NCBI GenBank assembly: GCA_902802285.1
Contig: CADCLI010000011.1
Span: forward strand, 3,019 to 48,563
DNA: 45,545 nt
DNA from: an uncultured Bacteroidales bacterium
Lineage (GTDB): Bacteria > Bacteroidota > Bacteroidia > Bacteroidales > Bacteroidaceae
Direction: 5' to 3'
Shown: one piece after another, positions 8,361 to 18,500 of the stretch
Layout of the letters: the number at the start of each line of letters is the position of its first letter
Position numbering within the stretch: position 1 is the stretch's first letter
The notes under the pieces: generated by a model
The model's input: only the letters and a program-made list of their open reading frames with translations
Database searches by the model: none
Told to the model about the DNA's origin: nothing
Translations under genes and position numbers: made by a program

Positions 8361-8368
8361 TACTTTTG
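8361..8368 (+). promoter_or_regulatory. -7 element for ribF
   Basis: TACTTTTG matches TAnnTTTG exactly and lies 20 bases before the ribF ATG at 8388, which supports that start over the upstream in-frame ATG at 8343. The nearest TTTG (8342-8345) is only 15 bases away, so the -33 element is weak. Confidence 0.5.
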
Positions 8369-8387
8369 CACTCCAAACGACTATAAA

Positions 8388-9302
8388 ATGACCATACCCG
8401 TACCGCAAAACAAAAGTTACGCAGCCACGATAGGATTCTTTGACGGAGTCCATCTGGGGCATGTGCATCTGCTTGAAGAGCTCAAGCGCATCGCTGCAGA
8501 GCGCGGCCTGAGGAGTATGGCCATAACGTTCCCCGAGCATCCGCGCCAGATACTGCAGTCCGACTACCGCCCGCGCCTGCTGTCCACCCCCGATGACAAG
8601 ATGCGCCTGTTGGAGAAGACAGGCATAGACTACTGCTTCCCGCTGCACTTTACATCGGCCTTGGCCGTGCTTGATGCGGAGACGTTCATGACGGATTTCC
8701 TGCAGAAGAGACTGGGCGTAAGCACTCTGCTTGTTGGACACGATCACCACTTTGGTCACGACACCAGTCTGACGGCCGATGATTACCGCCGCATAGGTAA
8801 TGAAATAGGTATGGAAGTTATACCGGCCGACGCATATCTCTATGAGGGAGCACCCGTAAGCAGTTCGCGCATACGCCGCGAGTTGGTGGCTGGTAACGTC
8901 AAAGCAGCCAATGATATGCTGGGTTACCGCTATACCATAAGCGGCACTGTTATTCACGGTCTGCAGAACGGCCGCAAGATGGGGTTCCCCACGGCCAACC
9001 TGGGTCCCTACTGTGAGTTCATGCAGATTCCGGCCGACGGAGTCTACTCGGCTCTGGCAACAGTTGACGGAGAGACATGGCCGGCAATGCTCAACATAGG
9101 TTTCCGCCCCACGTTCCAGGGCAACGCCCGCACCATCGAGGCCCACCTTCTGGGATTCGAGCGCGACATATACTTCCATGAGCTCAAGCTGGAATTCGTT
9201 GACTTTCTGCGTCCCGAAAGAAAGTTCAGTTCGCCGCAGCAGCTGGCAGCCCAGCTGGAGGCAGACCGCGACAAAGTAAGACAAACCGTAAATATCAGAT
9301 AA
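8388..9302 (+). CDS. ribF: Bifunctional riboflavin kinase / FAD synthetase
   Basis: Cytosolic enzyme that phosphorylates riboflavin to FMN and adenylates FMN to FAD. The 304-aa protein has the N-terminal nucleotidyltransferase motif GFFDGVHLGHVHLL, the loop SSSRIRRELVAGNV (the ISSTxIR-like ATP site), and the C-terminal flavokinase signature GRKMGFPTANLG. Start ATG 8388 (MTIPVPQNK) is chosen because the -7 element lies between it and the upstream ATG. The stop is followed after one base by the CPBP protease gene, so the two are probably cotranscribed. Confidence 0.96.
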   Translation: MTIPVPQNKSYAATIGFFDGVHLGHVHLLEELKRIAAERGLRSMAITFPEHPRQILQSDYRPRLLSTPDDKMRLLEKTGIDYCFPLHFTSALAVLDAETFMTDFLQKRLGVSTLLVGHDHHFGHDTSLTADDYRRIGNEIGMEVIPADAYLYEGAPVSSSRIRRELVAGNVKAANDMLGYRYTISGTVIHGLQNGRKMGFPTANLGPYCEFMQIPADGVYSALATVDGETWPAMLNIGFRPTFQGNARTIEAHLLGFERDIYFHELKLEFVDFLRPERKFSSPQQLAAQLEADRDKVRQTVNIR

Positions 9303-9303
9303 A

Positions 9304-10143
9304 ATGGAAAAGATTAAAAAGACGCTCATATCGATAGGCATATTCCTTGCCTCTCAGATTGTTGTTTCAACCATATTCGTGATTGCCGGCGTAATGCAGG
9401 GTATGGATATCAAAACGGCCGTCAACTCGACTTTAGGAATTGCTCTTCTGATATCGGACCTTCTGACAATCATTATGCTTCTGTTACTGAAATACTGCCG
9501 TTTCAAAGAGCTGTTCAAGAAAGTACCCGCCGATGTGCTGCTCATATCCATCGTCTTTGCTCTGAGCGGCATGTATGCCGTGGAGTTCCTATCATCGGCA
9601 TTTGAGATCCCCAACAAACTGGAAGAGCAGTTCCAGGCATTAGCCGGGACAATCTCCGGATTCCTGGGTGTATGCATAATAGGTCCGGTCATGGAGGAGA
9701 TGATAATGCGGCGTGTCATACTCAAAGAGATAGCCAAAGCCACCAAGAGTATGTGGTGGGGCATCATAATCTCATCGGCACTCTTCGCCATCATACATCT
9801 CAATCCCATACAGGTGGTGTTCGCAATGCCGGCCGGTATCTTTTTGGGATGGATATACTGCAAGACAAAAAGCCTGCTCGTTCCCATATGCATTCATATC
9901 ATCAACAACACCATATCGTTCATACTGATGAGTGTGGGCTATGAGAGCCGGATAAGTCTTGACAGTACGTTTGGTGTCATACTGGTGATAATATTGATCC
10001 TGATATCAACAGTATCATGTATCTGGATAGTCAGATACTACAATAAGCTCAAGCAGGAGCAGGAGCTCCGGCAAGCCGCAGAGGCAGAGCCCGCCAAGGA
10101 ACCGGTAAAGGGTGCCTTTGAGGGAAACAGCTACGACAAGTAA
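9304..10143 (+). CDS. CPBP family intramembrane metalloprotease
   Basis: Multi-pass inner-membrane protein of the CAAX protease/bacteriocin-processing (CPBP, Abi) family, 279 aa. The metal-site motifs are all present: EEMIMRR (EExxxR), FAIIHLNP (FxxxH) and HIINN (HxxxN). There are about seven or eight hydrophobic segments and a charged C-terminal tail rich in Glu, Ala and Lys. Substrates of most bacterial members are unknown; some give bacteriocin immunity and some cut membrane-anchored partners. Here it follows ribF by one base, with no bacteriocin-like gene nearby. Its stop codon directly touches the stop codon of convergent argB. Confidence 0.88.
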   Translation: MEKIKKTLISIGIFLASQIVVSTIFVIAGVMQGMDIKTAVNSTLGIALLISDLLTIIMLLLLKYCRFKELFKKVPADVLLISIVFALSGMYAVEFLSSAFEIPNKLEEQFQALAGTISGFLGVCIIGPVMEEMIMRRVILKEIAKATKSMWWGIIISSALFAIIHLNPIQVVFAMPAGIFLGWIYCKTKSLLVPICIHIINNTISFILMSVGYESRISLDSTFGVILVIILILISTVSCIWIVRYYNKLKQEQELRQAAEAEPAKEPVKGAFEGNSYDK

Positions 10144-10917
10144 TCAGAGGGCGATAGTAGTTCCCGTAAGTTTGTCCAGTGACTCGGCCTTGGTAATCAG
10201 GACCGATGACACTCCGGCCTGCAACGCATTGAACGCGTTCTGGATCTTGGGAATCATGCCGCCGCTTATGGTGCCGTCCTGCACCAGACGCGGGAAGTCA
10301 TAATATGAGATATATGGTATGACGCTGCCCTCATCGTCCTCATGCAGCAGCACTCCGGGTTTCTCAAAGCAGTATATCAGCGTTACCTTAAAATACGATG
10401 CCAGAGCCTTGGCTGCCTCACCGGCAATGGTGTCGGCATTGGTGTTAAGCAACTGGCCCTTACCGTCATGGGTGAGCGGAGCCAGGACCGGAACTATGCC
10501 CTGTTCTATCAGGCTGGCCAGGAACTCTGCATTCACAGCCTTGACATCACCCACAAAACCGTAGTCAATTTCCTTTACGGGGCGTTTATCGGACTGCATC
10601 ACGTTGCAGTCAGTGCCGGTAAGACCTATCGCATTGATTCCACCAGCCTGCAGTTTGGCTACGATATTCTTGTTTACCAGACCTCCATATACCATTGTCA
10701 CCACATCCAGCATATCGGCATCGGTTATACGGCGTCCGTCCACCATTTTGCTCTCAATGCCCAGACGGCTGGCCATGGCAGTAGCCGAACGGCCGCCTCC
10801 GTGTACCAGGAGTTTGGCTCCGGGAATAGCCTTGAAATCCTTGAGCAGAAGCTCCAGGGACTCGGGCTGCTCTACTATCTTGCCGCCCACCTTGACTATG
10901 ACTAGTGACTGTTTCAT
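10144..10917 (-). CDS. argB: Acetylglutamate kinase
   Basis: Second step of arginine synthesis: phosphorylates N-acetyl-L-glutamate with ATP in the cytosol. The 257-aa protein has the amino-acid kinase fold: VKVGGKIVE near the N-terminus, LLVHGGGRSATAMASRLGI for substrate and phosphate binding, NTNADTIAGEAAKAL and the C-terminal ISGGMIPKIQNAFNAL. It is short enough to be the hexokinase-like dimeric type without the N-terminal arginine-sensing helix, so arginine feedback is less likely (inference). It lies 6 bases after aroK, last in the topA-aroK-argB run. Confidence 0.95.
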   Translation of the reverse strand: MKQSLVIVKVGGKIVEQPESLELLLKDFKAIPGAKLLVHGGGRSATAMASRLGIESKMVDGRRITDADMLDVVTMVYGGLVNKNIVAKLQAGGINAIGLTGTDCNVMQSDKRPVKEIDYGFVGDVKAVNAEFLASLIEQGIVPVLAPLTHDGKGQLLNTNADTIAGEAAKALASYFKVTLIYCFEKPGVLLHEDDEGSVIPYISYYDFPRLVQDGTISGGMIPKIQNAFNALQAGVSSVLITKAESLDKLTGTTIAL

Positions 10918-10923
10918 AAATGG

Positions 10924-11460
10924 TCAATCTTTCTTAAGGTCCAAAAGTTGTTTCAGGTATGTTATGGTGTCCGATATCTGGTCACGTGACTCCAGACGGT
11001 CACCGGGGCAGATATATTCCGCCCTCAGATAGCCGGGTTCGCGGCGTCTGGTCTCAGTCTCTATGAAAGCTGCCAATTCTTCATCGGACTTGGATGCTAT
11101 GAGCGGACGCTGTGAACGGGCCACCTTCAGACGCCGCAGCAGGGTGTCGTTATCACATTTCAGATAGACGGTCTGTCCTTGCTTGAGCATATAGTCCATA
11201 TTGTCACCTATGAGTGGAGTTGATCCGCCGCATGACACTATGACATCATCAAATTCGGCCACCTCACGCAACATACGGCTCTCAATCTCACGGAATCCCT
11301 GCTCGCCCTTAAGAGCGAATATCTGGCTCACGCTCTTCATGTACCTGCGCTCAATATACTGGTCCAGGTCTATGAAGGAGACATTCAGGTCCTTGGCCAA
11401 GGCCTTGCCCAGGGTGGTTTTGCCCGCCCCCATGAAACCCATAAGGAAAACCCTTATCAT
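10924..11460 (-). CDS. aroK: Shikimate kinase
   Basis: Cytosolic enzyme that phosphorylates shikimate for aromatic amino acid synthesis. From ATG 11460 it is 178 aa, the usual size. It has Walker A GFMGAGKTTLGKALA, the shikimate-binding DLDQYIERR, REIESRMLREV, and the GGSTPL loop equivalent to the family's GGG. A longer frame back to 11535 exists, but its N-terminal 25 residues lie inside topA and do not resemble the family. The ATG overlaps the topA stop as ATGA, which supports the start and suggests translational coupling. Confidence 0.95.
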   Translation of the reverse strand: MIRVFLMGFMGAGKTTLGKALAKDLNVSFIDLDQYIERRYMKSVSQIFALKGEQGFREIESRMLREVAEFDDVIVSCGGSTPLIGDNMDYMLKQGQTVYLKCDNDTLLRRLKVARSQRPLIASKSDEELAAFIETETRRREPGYLRAEYICPGDRLESRDQISDTITYLKQLLDLKKD

Positions 11461-13796
11461 TTCCTGGTCTTGAAAATACGGCGCTTTGGAGCAGAACCGG
11501 TCTTCTCTATCTGACGTTTGATGATATCCTGGCACTCCTCTTCCGTCAGAGTGGTGGGATCCAGATTCCTTGGAATTTTGTAGTTGCTGCCCTGATAAGA
11601 TATATATGCACCGTAACGGCCGTTCATGACCTCTATTTCAGGATTGCCGGGGAACGACTTGAGAACCTTCTTGGATTCTGATTCATGTTTCTGCTGAATC
11701 ATCTTCACCGCCTCATCCAATGTAATGGTAAGCGGATCGGCAACTCCGCTCAATGACACATAGAATTTGTCATGACGTATATAAGGACCGAACCTTCCGG
11801 TACCTACGCTCACCGGCATACCCTCATACTCACCCAGTTCACGTGGAAGACGGAACAGTTCCAAAGCCTCATCCAAGGTTATGGACTCTATTGTCTGACC
11901 TTTTTTCATCTGTGCAAAACGCGGCTTGTCCTCATCTTCGGCGCTTCCTATCTGGACAATGGGACCGTAACGGCCAATCTTGACGGATACGGGTTTTCCT
12001 GAAACAGGGTCAGTACCCAAAACACGCTCACCTACCTTGTGCTCGTTCTTGAGAGTCATGACACTGTTGACAGCCGGACTGAACTTGTCATAGAAATCGC
12101 TTATAACGCTCTTCCACTGCTTGTCACCATCAGCTATTTCATCGAACTCCTTCTCCACCTGAGCGGTAAAGTTATAGTTCATTATGTCGGGGAAAAACTC
12201 TATCAGGAAATCATTCACCACCATGCCTATATCTGTGGGAACGAGTTTGGATTTTTCGGTTCCGTATACCTCGGTTACTGTCTGCTCGCTTATGCTGCCG
12301 TTTTCCAGACGCAACATATCGCACTCGCGCTTGGTGCCTTCTATATCCTCACGCAACACATACTCACGCTGTTGGATAGTGCCTATGGTCGGAGCGTAAG
12401 TTGAAGGACGTCCGATGCCCAACTCCTCCATCTTGTGCACCAGGGCAGCCTCATTGAAACGCTGAGGATGCTGAGTGAAACGTTCATATGCTGAAATCTG
12501 GCTGAACTCCAGACTCTGTCCCTTGCTGAATTCGGGCAGGCCCTGAGTCTCCTGTGATTCAACGGAATCATCATCGCGGCTCTCGCGGTAAACCCTAAGG
12601 AATCCGTCAAACTTTACGGTCTCTCCCGATACGGTGAAATCTCCCTGGATCTTGGGTGAACTGATGGTCACTATCGTTTTCTCTATCTCAGCATCAGCCA
12701 TCTGGGATGCTATGGTACGTTTCCAGATAAGTTCATACAGACGTTTCTCGGGAGCCGTGCCGTCAATAGTCTCCTTATCCATATATGTGGGACGGATAGC
12801 CTCATGAGCCTCCTGTGCGCCCTTGGCCTTTTGGGTATACTGACGGCTCTTTACATACTCTTCACCCATGGATTCGGTTATGGCCTTACGGCAGGAGTCT
12901 ATGCAAAGGGTCGAAAGGTTAACCGAGTCGGTTCGCATGTATGTTATCTTACCGGACTCATACAGACGCTGTGCCAGCATCATGGTCTGCATGACGGTGA
13001 ATCCGAATTTTCGGGTTGCCTCCTGCTGCATCGTTGATGTGGTAAAAGGTGGAGCAGGCATCTTTCTGAGCGGACGGGTTGTAATATCCGACACCGTGAA
13101 TGTGGCGCCCTTGCATTTCTCAAGGAATGCATAAGCCTCCTCTCTGGTCTTGAAACGGCCGCCATAGTCTGCACGGACTTCCTGAACCGAACCCTGGATA
13201 TTCAGCTTGAAAAGAGCCACCACCTTATATGATGCCTCCGGAACGAAATCCCTTATCTCACGCTCGCGCTCCACAATCAGACGGACGGCAACAGACTGCA
13301 CACGTCCGGCCGAAAGTGACGGCTTGACCTTGCGCCAGAGTATCGGTGAAAGCTTGAAACCCACGATACGGTCCAGTACCCTACGGGCCTGCTGGGCATA
13401 AACCAGATTGGTATCTATGTCACGCGGGGTCTCTATGGCATGTAGTATCGCATTCTTGGTTATCTCATGAAAAACGATACGCTTGGTCTTTTCGGGCTTC
13501 AGTCCGAGTGTCTCAAACAGATGCCAGCTTATAGCCTCTCCCTCACGGTCCTCATCGGATGCCAGCCAAACCATCTCGGCCTTTCTTGCTGCATCCTTGA
13601 GTTCTGACACGACCTTTTTCTTATCGGCCGGTATCTCATATATGGGTTCAAATGTATCTATGTCAATGCTCAGGTCCTTTTTCTTGAGATCACAGATATG
13701 ACCGTAACTGGACATTACCTTATAATCAGATCCCAGAAATTTCTCAATTGTCTTGGCCTTGGCCGGAGACTCCACTATTACCAGATTCTTCTGCAT
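11457..13796 (-). CDS. topA: DNA topoisomerase I (type IA)
   Basis: Relaxes negative supercoils by single-strand passage. The 779-aa protein has the TOPRIM domain (VIVESPAKAKTIEKFLG, ASDEDREGEAISWHL) and the active-site Tyr in ITYMRTDSVN near residue 286. After the core, instead of four-cysteine zinc ribbons, it carries several topoisomerase C-terminal repeats with the pattern GRYGPIVQIG, GRFGPYIRHD and GRYGAYISYQ, followed by a basic tail (PKRRIFKTRK). This zinc-free tail is common outside Proteobacteria. It has its own promoter (13820-13849). Confidence 0.96.
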   Translation of the reverse strand: MQKNLVIVESPAKAKTIEKFLGSDYKVMSSYGHICDLKKKDLSIDIDTFEPIYEIPADKKKVVSELKDAARKAEMVWLASDEDREGEAISWHLFETLGLKPEKTKRIVFHEITKNAILHAIETPRDIDTNLVYAQQARRVLDRIVGFKLSPILWRKVKPSLSAGRVQSVAVRLIVEREREIRDFVPEASYKVVALFKLNIQGSVQEVRADYGGRFKTREEAYAFLEKCKGATFTVSDITTRPLRKMPAPPFTTSTMQQEATRKFGFTVMQTMMLAQRLYESGKITYMRTDSVNLSTLCIDSCRKAITESMGEEYVKSRQYTQKAKGAQEAHEAIRPTYMDKETIDGTAPEKRLYELIWKRTIASQMADAEIEKTIVTISSPKIQGDFTVSGETVKFDGFLRVYRESRDDDSVESQETQGLPEFSKGQSLEFSQISAYERFTQHPQRFNEAALVHKMEELGIGRPSTYAPTIGTIQQREYVLREDIEGTKRECDMLRLENGSISEQTVTEVYGTEKSKLVPTDIGMVVNDFLIEFFPDIMNYNFTAQVEKEFDEIADGDKQWKSVISDFYDKFSPAVNSVMTLKNEHKVGERVLGTDPVSGKPVSVKIGRYGPIVQIGSAEDEDKPRFAQMKKGQTIESITLDEALELFRLPRELGEYEGMPVSVGTGRFGPYIRHDKFYVSLSGVADPLTITLDEAVKMIQQKHESESKKVLKSFPGNPEIEVMNGRYGAYISYQGSNYKIPRNLDPTTLTEEECQDIIKRQIEKTGSAPKRRIFKTRK

Positions 13797-13819
13797 GCTA
13801 TTCAGTATTAAAAGTGCGG

Positions 13820-13849
13820 CAAAAGTAGAACAAAAAAAAGAGATACAAA
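13820..13849 (-). promoter_or_regulatory. Promoter of topA
   Basis: Minus strand TTTG (13849-13846), 18-base spacer, TACTTTTG (13827-13820): a near-perfect Bacteroidales promoter. RNA would start near 13813, about 17 bases upstream of topA. The -33 base pairs touch the foot of the hairpin at 13849-13886. Confidence 0.7.
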
Positions 13850-13886
13850 AGGTGGACAGACATAAAAAAAATTATCTGCCCACCTT
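13849..13886 (-). terminator. Likely terminator of the barrel-protein operon
   Basis: On the minus strand AAGGTGGGCAGA pairs with TCTGTCCACCTT (12 bp, one G.T/U wobble) around a 14-base T-rich loop, followed by TTG and T-rich sequence. It lies 28 bases after the stop of the outer membrane barrel gene. An AT-rich palindrome (about 13885-13905) sits just before it. Confidence 0.55.
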
Positions 13887-13913
13887 ATTAATTATAAATT
13901 AATAAAAAGAATC

Positions 13914-15566
13914 TCAGAAGCGATATGTGGCACCCAGCACCAACGAAGGTCTGATGGCACGGTAACCTGCATAATAATAGTAGTTGCCGCCGGCCAGCCG
14001 GTTACCGGTAACGTATACCGAAAGGTTGTCCATGATGTCGTAGTCCAGGGTAAGGGCCAGGTCATTGACCGTAGGCATCGCCTCACCGTTCACCCTATGG
14101 AATGCCTTTAGTTTGTATGACAGCATCAGGTCCAATCCCGGCATCAGGACCGTACGTCCGTAAAGCGTACCGTCAAATGCAGGTTTATACCTCATATAGG
14201 CACCGATGTTCCTGCCCAGATAATCGTTGTATGTCATATCTAACTTGATCTGGGTATTGTCCTGGAACAGAAGGTCGGCATCCAGACGTGCATACAGGAC
14301 ATCGGATGAACGCTGACGCAGCATAGATGTGACTATCAGCGATTCAGCCCTGACCTGGAACAACTCATCAAGCGTGTGACGGTATCCGGCTTTAAGGGAG
14401 ACGTTAAGCCAAGTACCGTACCGGTAGGCAAAGCCTGCAGACAGATTCATAAGTTGATAGCCGTCCCTGATGCGCTCCTCCTCTGACCAATAGGGTGAGA
14501 TACGTCCCAGGGTCCTCATGGAGTTGTCTTGCAGTCCGCCAGTGAGTCCGGCCAACAGTCTCAGCTGTTCGTTTGTATCATATGAAACCGTAATCATGGG
14601 AGAAAGCATCACCTTGTGTCCTGCTGCAGTCCGGACATCCAGGTTCAGGCCGAAACCGGCATTGAGTTTACCCCATGTCTGCCTCCAGTAAGGGGAGAGC
14701 GTAAAAGTGGTGAACGAACCGTAATCCGATCCGTTTAAGCCTTGCCAGTCATATATGGCAGTCTTCTGCGAATAATCGACTCCGCCAATACCGCCCTTGA
14801 AAGGCATCCCGGCACCACCTTCTATACGCAGCAGACGCTCCCTGTTGTCCTTATCAGTACCTGCCAGAACCAATCCGTTGCGGGACAGGAACTCCATTCC
14901 TGCTCCGAAATGCCAATTCACATCATTGGTACTGCCCTTGAGCGCAACCCCGACACCGCCACGGTTGACCTTCTGCATGAGGCTGCTCAACCTGGACTTG
15001 GCCGAATCCATATCCGCACCGGGCATATAGTTGAAATGTGAATGGCCGTATGTAGCGTCAAGACTGAATGTAAAACTGTCAAACCTGTGAGTATAGCGGG
15101 CTGTCAGGTCACCGTTTAGCATTCTGGACCTCCAATCCGATATGGGATTCGATGCCCATGCGTCAAGCAACCCCGAAATATGGAAGTCATCCCTGTCAGA
15201 TATGTGCCACCTGAAATCCGCCACACCGTCATGTACATTTCTAAGACCGTAACCGAAACGCACCAGACCGCTGTAAATGCTTTGCTTCACATCATCCGAA
15301 CTCTGTGAGAACGCTCCCATAGGATGTCGCTCCAGATTTGTCATCGGATTGGAATCGGTAATATAACTTACCTGTGCGGGCTTATGGTCTGTCTGACGAC
15401 GCTCAGGTACGGGTGACAGTTTCTCGGTTCCCGTCATGGTGGGGTTGTAAGCTCCTTCTATGGTAAGTGACCTGGAAGGCAGACCCTCCTGCTGCGCACG
15501 GATGACACCAGTGCAGCAAACGGCTATCAGAGCCAGTGTAATATATCGTCTCATAATCTGTATCAT
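13914..15566 (-). CDS. Predicted outer membrane beta-barrel protein
   Basis: Secreted 550-aa protein with a signal peptide (MRRYITLALIAVCCTGVIRA, followed by QQ). The mature part begins LTIEGAYNPTMTGTEKLSPVPE and then has many alternating amphipathic strands (for example FTFSLDATYGHSHFNYMPG and LNVSLKAGYRHTLDELFQV), ending in LVLGATYRF; the terminal Phe is the usual signal for barrel insertion. There is no TonB plug domain and no carboxypeptidase-like N-terminal domain, so it is not a classical TonB-dependent receptor even though databases may label it so. The gene overlaps the stop of the upstream TPR gene as ATGA, so the two are probably made together. Function is unknown. ATG 15554 is an alternative start. 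Confidence 0.72.
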   Translation of the reverse strand: MIQIMRRYITLALIAVCCTGVIRAQQEGLPSRSLTIEGAYNPTMTGTEKLSPVPERRQTDHKPAQVSYITDSNPMTNLERHPMGAFSQSSDDVKQSIYSGLVRFGYGLRNVHDGVADFRWHISDRDDFHISGLLDAWASNPISDWRSRMLNGDLTARYTHRFDSFTFSLDATYGHSHFNYMPGADMDSAKSRLSSLMQKVNRGGVGVALKGSTNDVNWHFGAGMEFLSRNGLVLAGTDKDNRERLLRIEGGAGMPFKGGIGGVDYSQKTAIYDWQGLNGSDYGSFTTFTLSPYWRQTWGKLNAGFGLNLDVRTAAGHKVMLSPMITVSYDTNEQLRLLAGLTGGLQDNSMRTLGRISPYWSEEERIRDGYQLMNLSAGFAYRYGTWLNVSLKAGYRHTLDELFQVRAESLIVTSMLRQRSSDVLYARLDADLLFQDNTQIKLDMTYNDYLGRNIGAYMRYKPAFDGTLYGRTVLMPGLDLMLSYKLKAFHRVNGEAMPTVNDLALTLDYDIMDNLSVYVTGNRLAGGNYYYYAGYRAIRPSLVLGATYRF

Positions 15567-18500
15567 TCAAGTCTTGCGGCTATCATATCCGCTATATCAT
15601 CTTTCTCCGTGTAGTTGTTCCTGAGCGAAATCAGATACTGACGGGCCTCAACATCCTTGCCTTGTGAACGGTATATGTCACTCAGGAGTATGAAACTGCG
15701 CGCCAGCCAGTACATATGGGGTGTACCTTCCTTAATGAAGGCCATTATCACCTTCTCGGCACCCTCTTTGTCGCCGCTGTCGTACAGCAGTTGACTGAGC
15801 AGATAGTCAGACTCTGCCCCGTACTGGGAACGGGTGTCTTTGCTCAGTTCCTCCAGAAGCGGACGTGCCGCACCGGTTTTACCTGTATGGATCAGAGCCT
15901 TGGCCTTGCGGAAACTTACCTCGGTGCGCTGATCCTGCGGAAGTTGTGCATTGAGCGCCTTATCGGCGTACAGGAGTACCGCATCGTGCTCCTCTATCTT
16001 TCCGGCACTGCTGACAATGCAGTACAGACTGCGGCGCTGACGTTCGGCGTCTGCGGTCTTGTCATAAAGGCGGATATATGTATCCATCGCAGTCTCCCAG
16101 TCTCCCACATTCCATGCCATAGAAGCCGCATGGTCAAGAGCACTCTCCGAGAAACGGTTGTTCCCGTTCGCCGCCACACGCATAAAACTCTCATACGCTT
16201 TGTCATAATCATTCTCCTCCTCCAGCAACAGCCCCTGATAGTACAAAGCGTTCATGGTGAAGGCTCCGTTGGGGAATTGGAACAGATACTCCGCCAGCCT
16301 CAACTTGGCCTCAGCCTTCTGTCCGCGGCTGAAGAGCCCTTCGGCGGCAGCATAACTCAGGGAGTCACGTTCAGAGACTGCAATTGGTGCCGCACCCTGA
16401 ACAGTGGAGATGTAATCTATGTAAGAGTTCACATCGCCCCTGTCCACATATATTGATTTCAGGTCAACCAAAGCGGTACGGGCCTCGTCACTGCCCGGAT
16501 ATTTGGCGATTACCTCCTTGTAGGCCTTCAGAGCCTCGTCATACCGGTCAGTCTGATAATAGATAAGCGCTGACTCTACGGCAGCCTTGCGGGCCAGGTC
16601 AGATGTGGGATAGTCGGTTATTATCCTGCCAAAGGCACCTACTGCCTTCTCCGGATTATCGGTCTGCTGGTATGCACGTCCCTGTTCATAGAGTGCCGAT
16701 GCCACATACGACGATGCAGGATAACCGTTTATAAGTCTCTCCAGATCCTGTATCTTCTGATAATAGTTTCGTTGCAGTCCGTTTACCAAAGCCGTCTGAT
16801 ACAGGGCGTAATCACCTGCATTGCTTCCGATATTCATGGCAAGTGCATAGAAATCCTTGGCCTGGTCATAATTCCTTTCAAAGAAATGGCAGTCAGCCAT
16901 ACGCATTCCGGCATCAGCCCGTATTTCATCACTTATTCCTGTACGGTTCCCGTCAGCAACCACGTAATTGAAGTAGTACAAAGCCTCTCTGTATGCCTTA
17001 CGGTCATACATGATGTAACCCAAGCCGTAATTGGCAAGAGAGTAGTTCCTGGAATAGACGTTGCCTGACGTATTCCTGAAACGCAGGTAATCAGCTTCGG
17101 CATGCGCCGGATCGGACAACCTGAAATACGCCTCACCGCGCCAGAAAGTTGCATCAAGGGCCATTTCATGGTCATAACGGTCCAGTGCTATCACAGAACT
17201 CAACAGTTCAGGTACATCGTCATACTGTCCGGATGCCATCAGGTCCATTGCCTTGTTGTATAGCAACTGCATCTTGGCGGCAAGTATCGATGCGCCGGGA
17301 CTCTTTATCTTGTCAATTGATTCAAGAGCGGCATCATAACTGGGAGTGCTCAGATAAACATCCACCAGATAACTGCTTACCTTCTCGGCGTATTTCGAAC
17401 CGGGATATTCGTTAAGGAAACGTTCAAATGACTTTACAGACTCAGCAAACGGTGAATAGGCGGTCTCATGAATCACCATTGCATAGTTATAGAGAGCCTG
17501 TTCACTTATTGAGGCATCCCCTGGCAATGAGGCTGCACGCTCAAACTGGATACGGGCCAGATTCTTATCTCCCTTTCGCAATGCCGCCAGACCTATATGC
17601 AGACAGGCGTTCTGTGTCATCCGGTCATCATCAGTTACAACGGTTGAGAGATTCTCTATCGCCCCGTCCATATCGGAATTGTTGAAACAGGCCAGTCCCA
17701 ACAGATATCTGTCATAGCGTACATCCTGACTGACATCCTGAGCCAGATAACTGGTAAGCAGGTCCTGAGCCTTGGCCCAATCTGACCTGCCGAACCAATA
17801 CTCGCCGAGTATGCGTTCAGCCTCTGCCTCTATCACGGGGTCATCAGAGCCGGCAATCATGCTCTCGGCTGTCTGGCGGGCGACACGATGGTCGCCGTCA
17901 CCACGCAGGTCCAGATCTGCAAGATATAGCAGTGCCTCCTCGGCGTGGTCTGATTCCAGAGAATTCTCAAATCCCTCCCGGGCACTGGCGCTGTTACCGT
18001 TCACATAATCCACATAGGCGTTATAAAACACCACGTCAGGGTCTGATTGCGGATCATCTATCATATTCTTCAGGATGTTGAGCATTACAAAGCCCTCATC
18101 CACACGACCGGAACGCATCAGAGCAATGGCGTTTTGCCTTACCATCCGGCAGCAGTCCTGATCATCCAGAAGTATAGGATCAGTATCATCAAAACACTCT
18201 ATTGCCCCTTTATAGTCATGGTTGGCAAAGTGAGCCGAGCCCAGGAGAGACATCATCCTGTTGCTGTAAATTGAATTCGGATAACGGTCCATAAACTGCT
18301 GTATGGCAGGCATGGCTTTACCCGGATCGGTCTCGGCAGCAATCACCGTACGCATGAAATCAATCTCCTCGGTCGCACCCTGCCCCTTGGGCGAGATTAT
18401 CCTGGCCCATTCTTCAAGCAGCGGAGCGGCTGCAGTGAAATCACGTTGAATGAACAGCGTACGGCACTCATCCAACAGACGCGTATCGGCATCCGTCAGA

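Noticed and set aside
8256..9341. Open frame of 361 codons antisense to ribF
   Set aside because: It lies opposite a clear RibF, spans the tRNA promoter region and has no recognisable domain. It is a composition effect of the GC-rich codons of ribF.
9304..10143. Bacteriocin immunity system around the CPBP protease
   Set aside because: No small Gly-Gly leader peptide, ABC exporter or regulator is nearby; its partner gene is ribF.
11461..11535. N-terminal extension of shikimate kinase
   Set aside because: It lies within topA coding sequence and does not match the family; ATGA overlap gives the better start.
13885..13905. AT-rich palindrome as replication or partition site
   Set aside because: A single short TTATTAATT/AATTAATAA repeat with no iterons or associated genes; more likely part of the intergenic terminator region.
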